Positions 49,843-58,903 of a stretch of DNA of 64,000 bases are shown piece by piece; the stretch's first letter is position 1, and each line of letters begins with the position of its first letter. Location: positions 558,001-622,000 of the forward strand of contig NZ_JBDZDT010000003.1 of assembly GCF_040049275.1 (NCBI RefSeq), read 5' to 3'. Both the position numbers and the translations under genes were made by a program. The notes beneath the pieces are model-generated. The model worked only from the letters and a program-made list of their open reading frames with translations. It ran no database searches and had not been told where the DNA came from. Source of the DNA: Aquabacter sp040049275. GTDB taxonomy: Bacteria > Pseudomonadota > Alphaproteobacteria > Rhizobiales > Xanthobacteraceae.

Positions 49843-50517
49843 TTGGGAGACGAGGTCGCCAACACCGTCCGGCTCGTCATCGCCGACGACCATCCTCTGT
49901 TCCGTGGCGCCCTGCACGAGGCCGTCACCGCCCTCTATCCGGCGAGCGAGATCGTCGAGGTGGGCACGTTCGATGAACTGCATGCCCTGCTGGAGCGGGA
50001 TTCCGAGTTCGACCTCGTCTTGCTCGACCTCGCCATGCCCGGCGCGCGGGGCTTTTCCGGCCTCATCTATCTGCGCGCGCAGTATGCCGCGCTGCCCGTG
50101 GTGGTGGTCTCCGGAAACGAGGAGCCGGCGGTGATCCGCCGCTGCCTCGACCTCGGCGCCTCCGGCTTCATCCCGAAGACGCTCGCCATCGCCGGCATGC
50201 GCGATGCGGTGGCTGCGGTGATGGCCGGCGGCACCTGGGCGCCCGCCGACATCAACCTTTCGAGCCGCGCGGATGCCGAGGCCGATGCGGTGATCGCCCG
50301 CCTCGCCACCCTCACCCCGCAACAGGTGCGGGTGCTGATGATGCTGTCGGAAGGCCGGCTCAACAAGCAGATCGCCTATGAGCTTTCGGTCTCGGAGGCC
50401 ACGGTGAAGGCCCATGTCTCGGCCATCCTCCAGAAGCTCGGAGTGGAAAGCCGTACCCAGGCCGTGATCGCGGTGTCCAAGGTGGAGACCGGCCTGTGGA
50501 CCCAGCCGCAGGGCTGA
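49843..50517 (+). CDS. Orphan NarL/LuxR-family response regulator
   Basis: The 224-residue response regulator has an N-terminal receiver with acidic pair D15-D16, phospho-acceptor D62 (LLDLAMPG) and the K of FIPKT, then a LuxR-type HTH at about residues 155-210 (LTPQQVRVLMMLSEGRLNKQIAYELSVSEATVKAHVSAILQKLG). Translation begins at TTG 49843, chosen because GGGAGG lies seven bases upstream. No histidine kinase is adjacent, so its partner is elsewhere; ampG starts 40 bases later on the same strand. Confidence 0.87.
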   Translation: MGDEVANTVRLVIADDHPLFRGALHEAVTALYPASEIVEVGTFDELHALLERDSEFDLVLLDLAMPGARGFSGLIYLRAQYAALPVVVVSGNEEPAVIRRCLDLGASGFIPKTLAIAGMRDAVAAVMAGGTWAPADINLSSRADAEADAVIARLATLTPQQVRVLMMLSEGRLNKQIAYELSVSEATVKAHVSAILQKLGVESRTQAVIAVSKVETGLWTQPQG

Positions 50518-50557
50518 CGGCCGGCGCTCAGGACGCCGGCAGCGAGGAAGGAGCGGA

Positions 50558-51889
50558 ATGACCGAGCGCCTATCGGACCGTGTGGCGGGCTCTTCGCCCC
50601 TCGAGGCCATCACCGTCTATTTCCGCCCGAGCGTGCTGGTGGTGATCCTGCTCGGCTTCTCCTCCGGCCTGCCTTTGGCGCTCACCGGCACGACGCTCTC
50701 CGTCTGGATGACGGAATCGGGGGTCAATCTCGGCACCATCGGCCTGTTCTCCCTGGTGGGGCTCCCCTACACGCTGAAATTCCTCTGGGCACCCGTGGTG
50801 GACGCCATCGACGTGCCGGTGCTCTCGCGCCTGCTCGGCCGGCGACGGGGCTGGCTGCTGGCCACCCAGATCGCCTTGGTCTTCGCCATCCTCTTCCTCG
50901 GCTTCCAGAACCCCTCCTCCGCCCCCTTCGCCGTGGCCCTGGGCGCGGTGATCCTGGCGGCGGTGTCGGCGACGCAGGACATCGTGGTGGATGCCTTCCG
51001 CGTGGAGCGGCTGGACACCTCCGAGCAGGCCGCGGGCATGGCGGGATATGTGGCGGCCTATCGCATCGGCATGCTGGTGTCGGGCGCGGGCGTCATCGCC
51101 ATCGTGGCGGTCATCGAGACCATGGACATCGCCCGGGACAAGGCATGGATGTGGGGATATGTGGCGGCCGCGCTCTGCATGGCCGTGGGCATGCTCGCCA
51201 CCTTCCTCGCGCGGGAGCCCGAGCCCCCGGCCCGCCGCGACGCCGCCGCGGGGGAAGGCGCACTCTCCCGCGTCTTCGCCACCGCCTATGGCGCGTTCGC
51301 GGAATTCCTTTCCCGGCCGAACGCGGTCACGATCCTGCTGTTCGTGCTGCTCTACAAGTTCAGCGATGCGTTTGCGGGCGTCCTGACAGCGCCCTTCGTC
51401 ATCGCGCTCGGCTTCGACAAGGCGACCTATGCGGCCATCGTGAAGGGCGTGGGCCTTGCGGCGGCGCTCCTCGGCGGCTTTGCCGGCGGTGCGCTCGCCC
51501 GTTCCATGTCGCTGGTCACATGCCTGTGGATCGGCGGCATCCTGCAGATGACGTCGAACCTCGCCTTCTCGGCCCAGGCGATCATCGGCGTGAACGTGCC
51601 GTTCCTGACCGGCGCCATCATCGTGGAGAATTTCTGCGGCGCCATCGGCACGGTGGTGTTCGTGGCCTATCTCTCGGCGCTCTGCGGCGCACGGCAGCAC
51701 ACGGCGACGCAATACGCGCTTCTCACCGCCCTCACCGCGGTAGGCCGAACCTTCCTCGCCTCCGGCGGCGGCTTCATCGCCGAAGCGACGGGCTGGCCGC
51801 TCTTCTTCGCGATAACGGCACTGGCGGGCATTCCGGGGCTGATGCTGCTGGCCTATCTCCAGGCGCGGCGGCACTTTTCGGGGTTCTAG
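50558..51889 (+). CDS. ampG: AmpG-like muropeptide permease (MFS)
   Basis: The 443-residue MFS transporter has about 12-14 helices. FSSGLPLALTGTTLSVWMTESGVNLGTIGLFSLVGLPYTLKFLWAPVVDAIDVP is the AmpG signature, as are SATQDIVVDAFRVERL and ALCGARQHTATQYALLTAL. AmpG imports anhydromuropeptides for cell-wall recycling. GGAAGGAG precedes ATG 50558. A strong terminator follows at 51899. Confidence 0.9.
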   Translation: MTERLSDRVAGSSPLEAITVYFRPSVLVVILLGFSSGLPLALTGTTLSVWMTESGVNLGTIGLFSLVGLPYTLKFLWAPVVDAIDVPVLSRLLGRRRGWLLATQIALVFAILFLGFQNPSSAPFAVALGAVILAAVSATQDIVVDAFRVERLDTSEQAAGMAGYVAAYRIGMLVSGAGVIAIVAVIETMDIARDKAWMWGYVAAALCMAVGMLATFLAREPEPPARRDAAAGEGALSRVFATAYGAFAEFLSRPNAVTILLFVLLYKFSDAFAGVLTAPFVIALGFDKATYAAIVKGVGLAAALLGGFAGGALARSMSLVTCLWIGGILQMTSNLAFSAQAIIGVNVPFLTGAIIVENFCGAIGTVVFVAYLSALCGARQHTATQYALLTALTAVGRTFLASGGGFIAEATGWPLFFAITALAGIPGLMLLAYLQARRHFSGF

Positions 51890-51898
51890 CGCTCCGTC

Positions 51899-51928
51899 GC
51901 CGTCATGGCTGGGCATGACGGCTTTTCT
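51899..51928. terminator. Terminator after ampG
   Basis: GCCGTCATG (51899-51907) and CATGACGGC (51914-51922) form a perfect 9-bp stem with a 6-base loop followed by TTTTCTT. It also borders the end of the convergent holA gene. It resembles the minimal arm of the family B repeats, which may have been its source. Confidence 0.8.
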
Positions 51929-51934
51929 TAAGTC

Positions 51935-52960
51935 CTACCCCGACTTCCGCCGCCCGGCGATCTGAAGCAGCGCGCGCTCGGCGATGGCTTCGCCCAAAGC
52001 GGGGCTTCGGCGGCAGGCGAGGACCGCTTCGTCCACCATCAACGTCGCCCGGAGACACTGGGCGGCGGACGAGAAATTGCGCAGCGCCCGCTCCAGGTGC
52101 GGCTTGCGGGAGAAATGCACCGCCGGGCGCTGCTGGTCGATGACCCGGTCGATGCTGCTGCCGGCTTCCACGGCCAGCGCCATCTGGTGCAGCGAGAGGA
52201 GGCCGCGCAGAAGCGCCCCCAGCACCGCATCCGGCCGCGTCGCCGCCATCTTCGCCTTGGCGAGCGCCGTAGCGGCTGCCGGTGCGTTGCCGGCGAGGGC
52301 GGCGTCCACCACATCGTCCAAGGCCAGCGCGGACGCATCGCCGACGATGATGCGCACATCGTCCAGCGTCACCCGCCCTTGCCCTTTCGCATAGAGGGCA
52401 AGCTTGGCGATTTCCCCGCGCGAGGCGAGCCGGTCGCCGCCGATAAGGGAGACGAGAAGGTCCTTGGCGTCGCGGTCGATGGAGAGGCCGGCCTCGGACA
52501 GCATGGTGTCCACGAGGCGGGCAAGATCCCGCTCCCCGTCCGCATAGCAGGGGATGGCGAGCGCGGTTTGGGCGCTTTCGCACAACGCACGCAGAGGGGC
52601 GCCGCGCTTCAAATCGCCCGCCTCGATCACGACAAGCGCATCGCACGGCTCGGCGAAAAGCGGCTCCAAGGCCGGCACGATGTTGCGGCTGCCGGCGCGC
52701 ACCCACACCACCCGCTCGCCACCGAACAGGCCGATGGTGCGCGTCTCGTCCATGAGGCGGCGCGGGTCGGAGGAAATCTCGTCCCCCTCGAGCCGCACCA
52801 CGGCGAACGGGTCCGAGGCGTCGGGAACCGCTCGCTTCACCAGCGCCTGGGCGCGCTCGCGCACGAGGCCGGTATCGGGGCCGAACAGGAGGACGACAGG
52901 GTGCTTCTTGTCGCGCCGGGTGAGCGCGGCCTCGGCATCGCCCGCGCGGACCGCAACCAT
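51935..52960 (-). CDS. holA: DNA polymerase III subunit delta
   Basis: The 341-residue clamp-loader subunit opens the beta clamp. The N-terminal VVLLFGPDTGLVRERAQALVKRAV and the C-terminal LLRGLLSLHQMALAVEAG and HLERALRNFSSAAQCLR match HolA. It is the last gene of leuS-lptE-holA (67 bases after lptE), a conserved order. ATG 52960 gives the normal length. Confidence 0.92.
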   Translation of the reverse strand: MVAVRAGDAEAALTRRDKKHPVVLLFGPDTGLVRERAQALVKRAVPDASDPFAVVRLEGDEISSDPRRLMDETRTIGLFGGERVVWVRAGSRNIVPALEPLFAEPCDALVVIEAGDLKRGAPLRALCESAQTALAIPCYADGERDLARLVDTMLSEAGLSIDRDAKDLLVSLIGGDRLASRGEIAKLALYAKGQGRVTLDDVRIIVGDASALALDDVVDAALAGNAPAAATALAKAKMAATRPDAVLGALLRGLLSLHQMALAVEAGSSIDRVIDQQRPAVHFSRKPHLERALRNFSSAAQCLRATLMVDEAVLACRRSPALGEAIAERALLQIAGRRKSG

Positions 52961-53026
52961 GGCGCGCTACGCCGCCATTGCCGGGATGCGGGCGGAAAAC
53001 CGCTTCACGCTTTTCCTCATCCCGCT

Positions 53027-53584
53027 CTAGCTGCCGGCCTGCTGCTTGACGAAATAGGCGGCGAGCTGCGCCTTGATCATCTCGGCGAGCGTGCCGGCCG
53101 CGCGCTTCTCCGCGTCGCGGGTGGCGCTGTAATTGGCAAAGCGCTCCTGGCTCACGTCGAGAGAGGCGGACGCGGCGGCCGAGCCCTTGGCCGGCGGCTT
53201 GTTCTCCTCGCCCACCTTCACCAGCGTCCAGTCGCCGGAGACCCGCACCACCTTCGCCTCGGGCAGGCCCGAAGAGGTGTTGACGATGGCGTACGTGGAG
53301 GTGGACTTCACCGTGATGTACATCTTGTAGGGCGCGTTCTGCGGGTTGCCCGCGCCGCCCGTGAGATCGAAGATCAGGTCGTTGCGCAGGTCGTTGCCCA
53401 GCTCGCCGTCGATCTTGACGATCTGGATGTCGCCCAGCTTCTCCTGCAGCTTCGGCCCGGCCGCAGTGGTGCCCGAGGCATACATGGGCTGGAAGCACCC
53501 CGCGAGCGCCCCCGCGAGGGAAAGCGCGAGCGCGATGCGGACGAGGCGGGGGGCTGCGAGCGGTGCGCGGTCAGGCGACGACAT
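53027..53584 (-). CDS. lptE: LPS-assembly lipoprotein LptE
   Basis: The 185-residue outer-membrane lipoprotein has a signal sequence with lipobox L-A-G-C30 and the LptE-type fold (YKMYITVKSTSTYAIVNTSSGLPEAKVVRVSGDWTL). It plugs LptD to deliver lipopolysaccharide to the cell surface. It overlaps the end of leuS by 14 bases, and holA follows, the usual alphaproteobacterial context. Confidence 0.88.
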   Translation of the reverse strand: MSSPDRAPLAAPRLVRIALALSLAGALAGCFQPMYASGTTAAGPKLQEKLGDIQIVKIDGELGNDLRNDLIFDLTGGAGNPQNAPYKMYITVKSTSTYAIVNTSSGLPEAKVVRVSGDWTLVKVGEENKPPAKGSAAASASLDVSQERFANYSATRDAEKRAAGTLAEMIKAQLAAYFVKQQAGS

Positions 53585-56192
53585 TCACGATCCTCTGTGG
53601 AACCACGATGATACGCTTCGGCGGGCGCCCGTCGAGAGCGCGCTGCACGCTTTCCATGGCGAGCACGGCGGCCTCCACCTCGGCCGGGGTCGCCTCGCGC
53701 GGCACCTCGATGTCGTCGCGCTTGCGGCCGTTGATCTGGATCGGCAGCGTGATGGTGTTGCGCACCAAAAGCGCCGGGTCCGCCTCGGGCCACGCGGCCT
53801 CGGCGGCAAGACCCTCATGGCCGAGCACCGCCCAGCATTCCTCGGCGAGGTGCGGCACCATGGGGCCGACCACGCGCGCGAGGATGTCCCCCGCCTCGCG
53901 CAAGGCGAAGGCAAGGCCGGCATCCGCCGCACCGGCACGGGCGGCCGCGACCGCCTGGCCGAACACATTGGCGAACTCGTGCACATGGGCCACGGCGACG
54001 TTGAAGCGCAGCCGCTCCACGTCGTCCGCCACCGTCGCCGCAAGGCCGTGGGATGCGCGGCGGAGCGCCAGCGCCTCGGGGCCGAACGCCTCCGGCATCG
54101 GCGCGCCTGCGGGCGTGCCCAGCTCCACCGCCTCACCCACGAGGCGCCACACGCGCTGCACGAAGCGCCACGCGCCCTCGATGCCGGCCGGCGTCCACTC
54201 GCTGTCGCGCTCGGGGGGCGTGTCGGAGAGCATGAACCAGCGGGCGCAGTCGACGCCATAGGTGTCCGCCACCACTTCCGGCGACACCACATTGCGCTTG
54301 GACTTGGACATCTTCTCCGGCGCGCCGACGACGACGTCCTCGCCGGTGTCCACCTTCACCGCCTTGCCGGTGCCGAGAAGCTTCACCTCCTCGGGGAACA
54401 GCCAGCGGCCGGCATGGTCCTTATAGGTCTCGTGGACGATCATGCCCTGGGTGAACAGACCGGCGAACGGCTCGGTGATGTCCACGCGCCCACATGCCTT
54501 CAGCGCCCGCGTGAAGAAGCGCGAATAGAGCAGATGCAAAATCGCGTGCTCGATGCCGCCGATATACTGGTCCACCGGCAGCCAGTGGGCCACCGCCGCC
54601 TTGTCCAGCGGCTTGTCCACGTTCGCCGAGGCATAGCGCAGGAAGTACCAGGACGAATCCACGAAGGTGTCCATGGTGTCCGTCTCGCGGTGCGCCGGCG
54701 CGCCGCATTTGGGGCACGGCACGTTGCGCCACGCCTTGTTGCGGTCGAGCGGGTTGCCGGGGCGGTCGAAGGAGACGTCGTCCGGCAGCATCACGGGAAG
54801 CTGGTCGCGCGGCACCGGCACGGGGCCGCAGGCCTCGCAATGGATCACCGGGATGGGGCAGCCCCAATAGCGCTGGCGCGAGATGCCCCAGTCGCGCAGG
54901 CGGAAATTCACCCGCCGCGTGCCCTGGGGCTCACCGTCCACCCGGAAGCGCTCCAGGCGCCGGGCGACCGCCTCCTTCGCATCCTCCACGCTCATGGCGT
55001 CCATGAAGCGGGAATTGAACAGCGTGCCCTCGCCGTCATAGGCGATGTCGTCCACCGTGAAGGTGGCCGGGTCCGCGCCCGGCGGCAGAACCACCGGAGT
55101 GACGGAGAGGTGGTACTTGCGGGCGAAATCCAGGTCGCGCTGGTCGTGCGCCGGGCAGCCGAAGATGGCGCCGGTGCCGTAATCCATGAGCACGAAGTTC
55201 GCCACATAGACCGGCAGCGTCATGGTCTCGTCCAGCGGATGGACGACCTTCAGCCCGGTGTCGTAGCCCATCTTCTCCTGGGTCTCGATCACCTCCGCCG
55301 AAGTGCCACCCTTCTTGCACTCGGCGATGAAGGCCGAGAGCTTCTCGTTGCCGGCGGCCAAAGCCGTCGCCAGCGGATGGTCGGGTGAGAGCGCCAGGAA
55401 GGACGCGCCGAACAGCGTGTCCGGCCGGGTGGTGTAGACCTTCACCGTCTGCGTGCCGGCGGCCTTCGCGCTGTCCTTCGACAGCTCGAACAGCACTTCC
55501 AGGCCTTCCGAGCGGCCGATCCAGTTGCGCTGCATGAGGCGCACGCGATCCGGCCAGCGGTCCAACGTGTCGAGGGCGTCCAGCAATTCCTGGGCGAAAT
55601 GGGTGATGCGGAAGAACCATTGGGAGAGCTTGCGCCGCTCCACCACCGCGCCCGAGCGCCAGCCGCGCCCGTCGATCACCTGCTCGTTGGCGAGCACGGT
55701 GTTGTCGATGGGGTCCCAATTGACCTCGCTCTCCTTGCGATAGGCGAGGCCCGCCTCCAGGAAGTCGAGGAAAATGCGCTGCTGCTCCACATAATAGGAG
55801 GGATCGCACGTGGCGACCTCCCGGTCCCAGTCCAGCGACAGGCCGAGCAGCTCCAGCTGCTCCTTCATGGAGGCGATGTTCTCGTAGGTCCATTCCTTGG
55901 GATGGATGCCGCGCTCGATGGCGGCATTCTCCGCGGGAAGCCCAAAGGCGTCCCAGCCCATTGGGTGCAGCACGTTGTAGCCGCGCATGCGCTTATAGCG
56001 CGCCAGCACGTCGCCCATGACATAGTTGCGCCCGTGGCCGATATGGATGCGCCCCGACGGGTAGGGGAACATCTCCATCACGAAGAATTTCGGGCGCGGA
56101 TCGTCGTTGCGGGCGCGGAAGATGCCGCGCTCGCGCCAGATCTTCTGCCACCGGGGCTCGGCGTCGCGGGCGTTGTAGCGTTCTGCGGTCAT
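53571..56192 (-). CDS. leuS: Leucine--tRNA ligase
   Basis: The 873-residue class I synthetase has HIGH at 50-53 (GRIHIGHGRNY), KMSKSKRN near 625, the CP1 editing domain (TTRPDTLFGASFLALSPDHP) and a zinc-type CEACGPVP...CPKCGAPAHRE region. ATG 56192 (MTAERYNARD) is the family start; the frame is open 19 codons upstream but reads through a less coding-like stretch. It leads the leuS-lptE-holA operon and is divergent from the antiporter gene. Confidence 0.97.
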   Translation of the reverse strand: MTAERYNARDAEPRWQKIWRERGIFRARNDDPRPKFFVMEMFPYPSGRIHIGHGRNYVMGDVLARYKRMRGYNVLHPMGWDAFGLPAENAAIERGIHPKEWTYENIASMKEQLELLGLSLDWDREVATCDPSYYVEQQRIFLDFLEAGLAYRKESEVNWDPIDNTVLANEQVIDGRGWRSGAVVERRKLSQWFFRITHFAQELLDALDTLDRWPDRVRLMQRNWIGRSEGLEVLFELSKDSAKAAGTQTVKVYTTRPDTLFGASFLALSPDHPLATALAAGNEKLSAFIAECKKGGTSAEVIETQEKMGYDTGLKVVHPLDETMTLPVYVANFVLMDYGTGAIFGCPAHDQRDLDFARKYHLSVTPVVLPPGADPATFTVDDIAYDGEGTLFNSRFMDAMSVEDAKEAVARRLERFRVDGEPQGTRRVNFRLRDWGISRQRYWGCPIPVIHCEACGPVPVPRDQLPVMLPDDVSFDRPGNPLDRNKAWRNVPCPKCGAPAHRETDTMDTFVDSSWYFLRYASANVDKPLDKAAVAHWLPVDQYIGGIEHAILHLLYSRFFTRALKACGRVDITEPFAGLFTQGMIVHETYKDHAGRWLFPEEVKLLGTGKAVKVDTGEDVVVGAPEKMSKSKRNVVSPEVVADTYGVDCARWFMLSDTPPERDSEWTPAGIEGAWRFVQRVWRLVGEAVELGTPAGAPMPEAFGPEALALRRASHGLAATVADDVERLRFNVAVAHVHEFANVFGQAVAAARAGAADAGLAFALREAGDILARVVGPMVPHLAEECWAVLGHEGLAAEAAWPEADPALLVRNTITLPIQINGRKRDDIEVPREATPAEVEAAVLAMESVQRALDGRPPKRIIVVPQRIVNVVA

Positions 56193-56347
56193 GGTCTCGT
56201 GCGGGTTCAAAAGCGCCGGGACTAGGACAGAAACAGGCGCACGGGTCAACCGGCGCCGCGCGTTTGGGGCCGATAACCCTGTTGTAGCCTTGCCTTACCC
56301 CGCCTCATCGTCCATCAAATCGGGAACGGGCGCGGGGAGATGGGTCT

Positions 56348-57790
56348 GTGCAGGCTGGACGTTTGAACGGTGCCGCCATCGGCATGGCAGCGGGGGCCTT
56401 GGCACTGGTCCTCACCTCCTCGGCCAACGCTGCCATTCCGGGCCTTCCGGCCGTCAACGGGGCGGAGCTATCGTCCCTCTGGGCGCTGCCCTTCGTGGGG
56501 ATGCTGCTTTCCATCGCCCTCTTCCCGCTTCTCGCCAACAGCTTCTGGCACCACCATTACGGCAAGGTGGCGCTGTTCTGGGGGCTCGCCTTCCTCATCC
56601 CCTTCGCCCTGCTCGAGGGCCCGGACCTCACGGCCCATGAGGTGGCGCACACCGCGCTGCTCGAATACATCCCCTTCATCATCCTGCTGTTCGCGCTGTT
56701 CACGGTCTCCGGCGGCATCCTGGTGGTGGGCAACATCCACGGCAGCCCCGCCACCAATACGGCGCTCCTCGCCTTCGGCACGGTGATCGCGAGCCTCATC
56801 GGCACCACTGGCGCCTCCATGGTGCTGATCCGCCCCCTGCTGCGCGCCAACGACAACCGGCGCTATAACGTCCACACCGTGGTCTTCTTCATCTTCCTGG
56901 TGTCGAACATCGGCGGCTCGCTCACCCCGCTGGGGGACCCGCCCTTGTTCCTGGGCTTCCTGAAAGGGGTCAGCTTCTTCTGGACCACCACCCATTTGTT
57001 CCACGACACCGCGCTGGTCGCCGGCATCCTTTTGGCGGTGTTCTACCTGCTGGACCGCTATTTCTACGCAAAGGAGAAATTTCCGCCCCCGGACCCCACG
57101 CCGGACACGGAAAAAGTCTCCATCCGCGGTCTCCAGAATGTGCCCCTGCTCGCCGGCATCATCGGCGCGATCCTGCTCTCCGCGCTGTGGAAACCGGGCG
57201 TGAGCTTCCGCGTCTATGGCACCCACGTGGAGCTGCAATGGATCGTGCGCGACGCGCTGCTGCTGGTGATCGCCTTCATCTCGCTCGCCATCACGCCCAA
57301 GCTGGTGCGGGAGCGCAACGGCTTTGACTGGGAGCCCATCAAGGAGGTGGCGAAGCTGTTCGCCGCCATCTTCCTCACCATCATCCCGGTCATCGCCATC
57401 CTGCGCGCGGGCACGGCCGGCGCCTTCGCGCCGCTGGTGGACCTCGTGACGGACGATGCGGGACAGCCGGTGAACGTCTGGTATTTCTGGCTGACGGGCG
57501 GGCTGTCCTCGTTCCTGGACAATGCGCCGACCTATCTCGTCTTCTTCAACCTCGCCGGCGGCGATCCCTACCGCCTGATGGGGCCGCTGGAGGTGACGCT
57601 GGAGGCCATTTCGGCGGGCGCGGTGTTCATGGGTGCCATGACCTATATCGGCAACGCGCCGAACTTCATGGTGCTCTCCATCGCCCGGCACCGGGGCGTG
57701 AAGATGCCGAGCTTCTTCGGCTACATGGCCTGGTCGTGCATCTTCCTTCTGCCCTGCTTCGCGCTGATCACGTTCCTGTATTTCCTATAG
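56348..57790 (+). CDS. Sodium:proton antiporter-like membrane protein (CitMHS_2-type)
   Basis: The 480-residue ion-transporter-superfamily protein has about 12 helices. A cleavable-looking N-terminal segment (to ~residue 28) precedes the first core helix. FIILLFALFTVSGGILV, TTGASMVLIRPLLRAN, SNIGGSLTPLGDPPLFLGFLKG and SSFLDNAPTYLVFFN are the re-entrant motifs of the NhaD/CitMHS-type antiporters. The start is GTG 56348 with GGGGAGA upstream. The ion coupling (Na+/H+) is inferred. Confidence 0.85.
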   Translation: MQAGRLNGAAIGMAAGALALVLTSSANAAIPGLPAVNGAELSSLWALPFVGMLLSIALFPLLANSFWHHHYGKVALFWGLAFLIPFALLEGPDLTAHEVAHTALLEYIPFIILLFALFTVSGGILVVGNIHGSPATNTALLAFGTVIASLIGTTGASMVLIRPLLRANDNRRYNVHTVVFFIFLVSNIGGSLTPLGDPPLFLGFLKGVSFFWTTTHLFHDTALVAGILLAVFYLLDRYFYAKEKFPPPDPTPDTEKVSIRGLQNVPLLAGIIGAILLSALWKPGVSFRVYGTHVELQWIVRDALLLVIAFISLAITPKLVRERNGFDWEPIKEVAKLFAAIFLTIIPVIAILRAGTAGAFAPLVDLVTDDAGQPVNVWYFWLTGGLSSFLDNAPTYLVFFNLAGGDPYRLMGPLEVTLEAISAGAVFMGAMTYIGNAPNFMVLSIARHRGVKMPSFFGYMAWSCIFLLPCFALITFLYFL

Positions 57791-57839
57791 AATAGCGGCG
57801 GATCGTGGTGCTCTAGCGAAGTCAGGATTGAGGTCGTCC

Positions 57840-58886
57840 ATGTCCTACACCCGCGAGCAGATTATCGCGGCGGCCACCGCCGCCGGATTGGCTCCGGACG
57901 CGCGGGACCGGCTGCTCTCCGCTTTGCCGGAGCAAGGGTCCGTGGCGCGGCCGCGCTTTGATCTCACCCACCTGCTCTGGTACGGCGGCGCGCTGCTGGT
58001 GCTGGCCGCCATGACGCTGTTCGCGACCCTCGCCTTCGCCCAGATGGGAGGCACCGCGCTGACCGTCACGGCCGTGGTCTATGCTGGCGTCTTCCTCACG
58101 GCCGGCACACGTCTGTGGCGGCGCGGGCTGACGACGCCCGGCGGGCTCATGGTGGCGATCGCTGTGGGGATGGCGCCGATGGCGGTGTTCGGCCTCCAGG
58201 AGAGCATGGGCGCCTGGGGCGCGGGCGGCGATCCCGGCACCTATCGGGATTTCTACCGCTGGATCAATGGCGGCTGGGTGCCCATGGAGCTTGCCACCAT
58301 CGCCGCGGGCGTGCTTGCCCTGTGGTTCTACCGCTTCCCGTTCATCGTCGCGATCATCGCTTTCGCGCTCTGGTTCCTGTCCATGGACCTCGCGCCTTTG
58401 CTGTTCCACGGGGAAGAGCTCAACTGGGAGCAGCGCCGGGACCTCTCGCTCTATTTCGGCCTCGCGCTGATCCTGATCGCCTGGGCCGTGGACCTCTTCG
58501 TCCGCGGCGGCGACTTCGCCTTCTGGCTCCATCTGGTGGCGGCGCTGACCTTCTGGGGCGGGCTGACCTTGCAGGATGGCGGAAGCGAGTGGTCGAAGGC
58601 GCTTTACTGCGCCATGAATATCGGCCTTATCCTGTTTTCCATCTTCATGGCGCGGCGCGTCTACGCGGTGTTCGGCACCATCGGCATCATGATTTATCTC
58701 GGCCACTTAGTGGCCGACATCTTCGCGGATTCGCTCCTGTTCCCCTTCGCCCTTTCGGCGCTGGGCGTCGCGATCATGGGGGCGGGACTGTGGCTTTACC
58801 CCCGCCGCCAGATCATGGCGGGCTGGATCGAGCGGACGCTGCCCGATCCCATGCAGCGCCTGCGCCCGGCCCACGCGCGGGCCTGA
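57840..58886 (+). CDS. Integral membrane protein of unknown function
   Basis: The 348-residue protein has a short soluble N-terminal part (SYTREQIIAAATAAGLAPD, probably a helix pair) and about nine to ten membrane helices from residue 45 to 335, with a DUF2157-like overall pattern. No transporter or enzyme motif is visible. ATG 57840 (MSYTRE) is preferred over the ATG four codons upstream. It follows the antiporter by 49 bases and is convergent with the CobW-like GTPase gene (17 bases). Confidence 0.7.
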   Translation: MSYTREQIIAAATAAGLAPDARDRLLSALPEQGSVARPRFDLTHLLWYGGALLVLAAMTLFATLAFAQMGGTALTVTAVVYAGVFLTAGTRLWRRGLTTPGGLMVAIAVGMAPMAVFGLQESMGAWGAGGDPGTYRDFYRWINGGWVPMELATIAAGVLALWFYRFPFIVAIIAFALWFLSMDLAPLLFHGEELNWEQRRDLSLYFGLALILIAWAVDLFVRGGDFAFWLHLVAALTFWGGLTLQDGGSEWSKALYCAMNIGLILFSIFMARRVYAVFGTIGIMIYLGHLVADIFADSLLFPFALSALGVAIMGAGLWLYPRRQIMAGWIERTLPDPMQRLRPAHARA

Positions 58887-58903
58887 TTTCTCCCGGCGGG
58901 CTG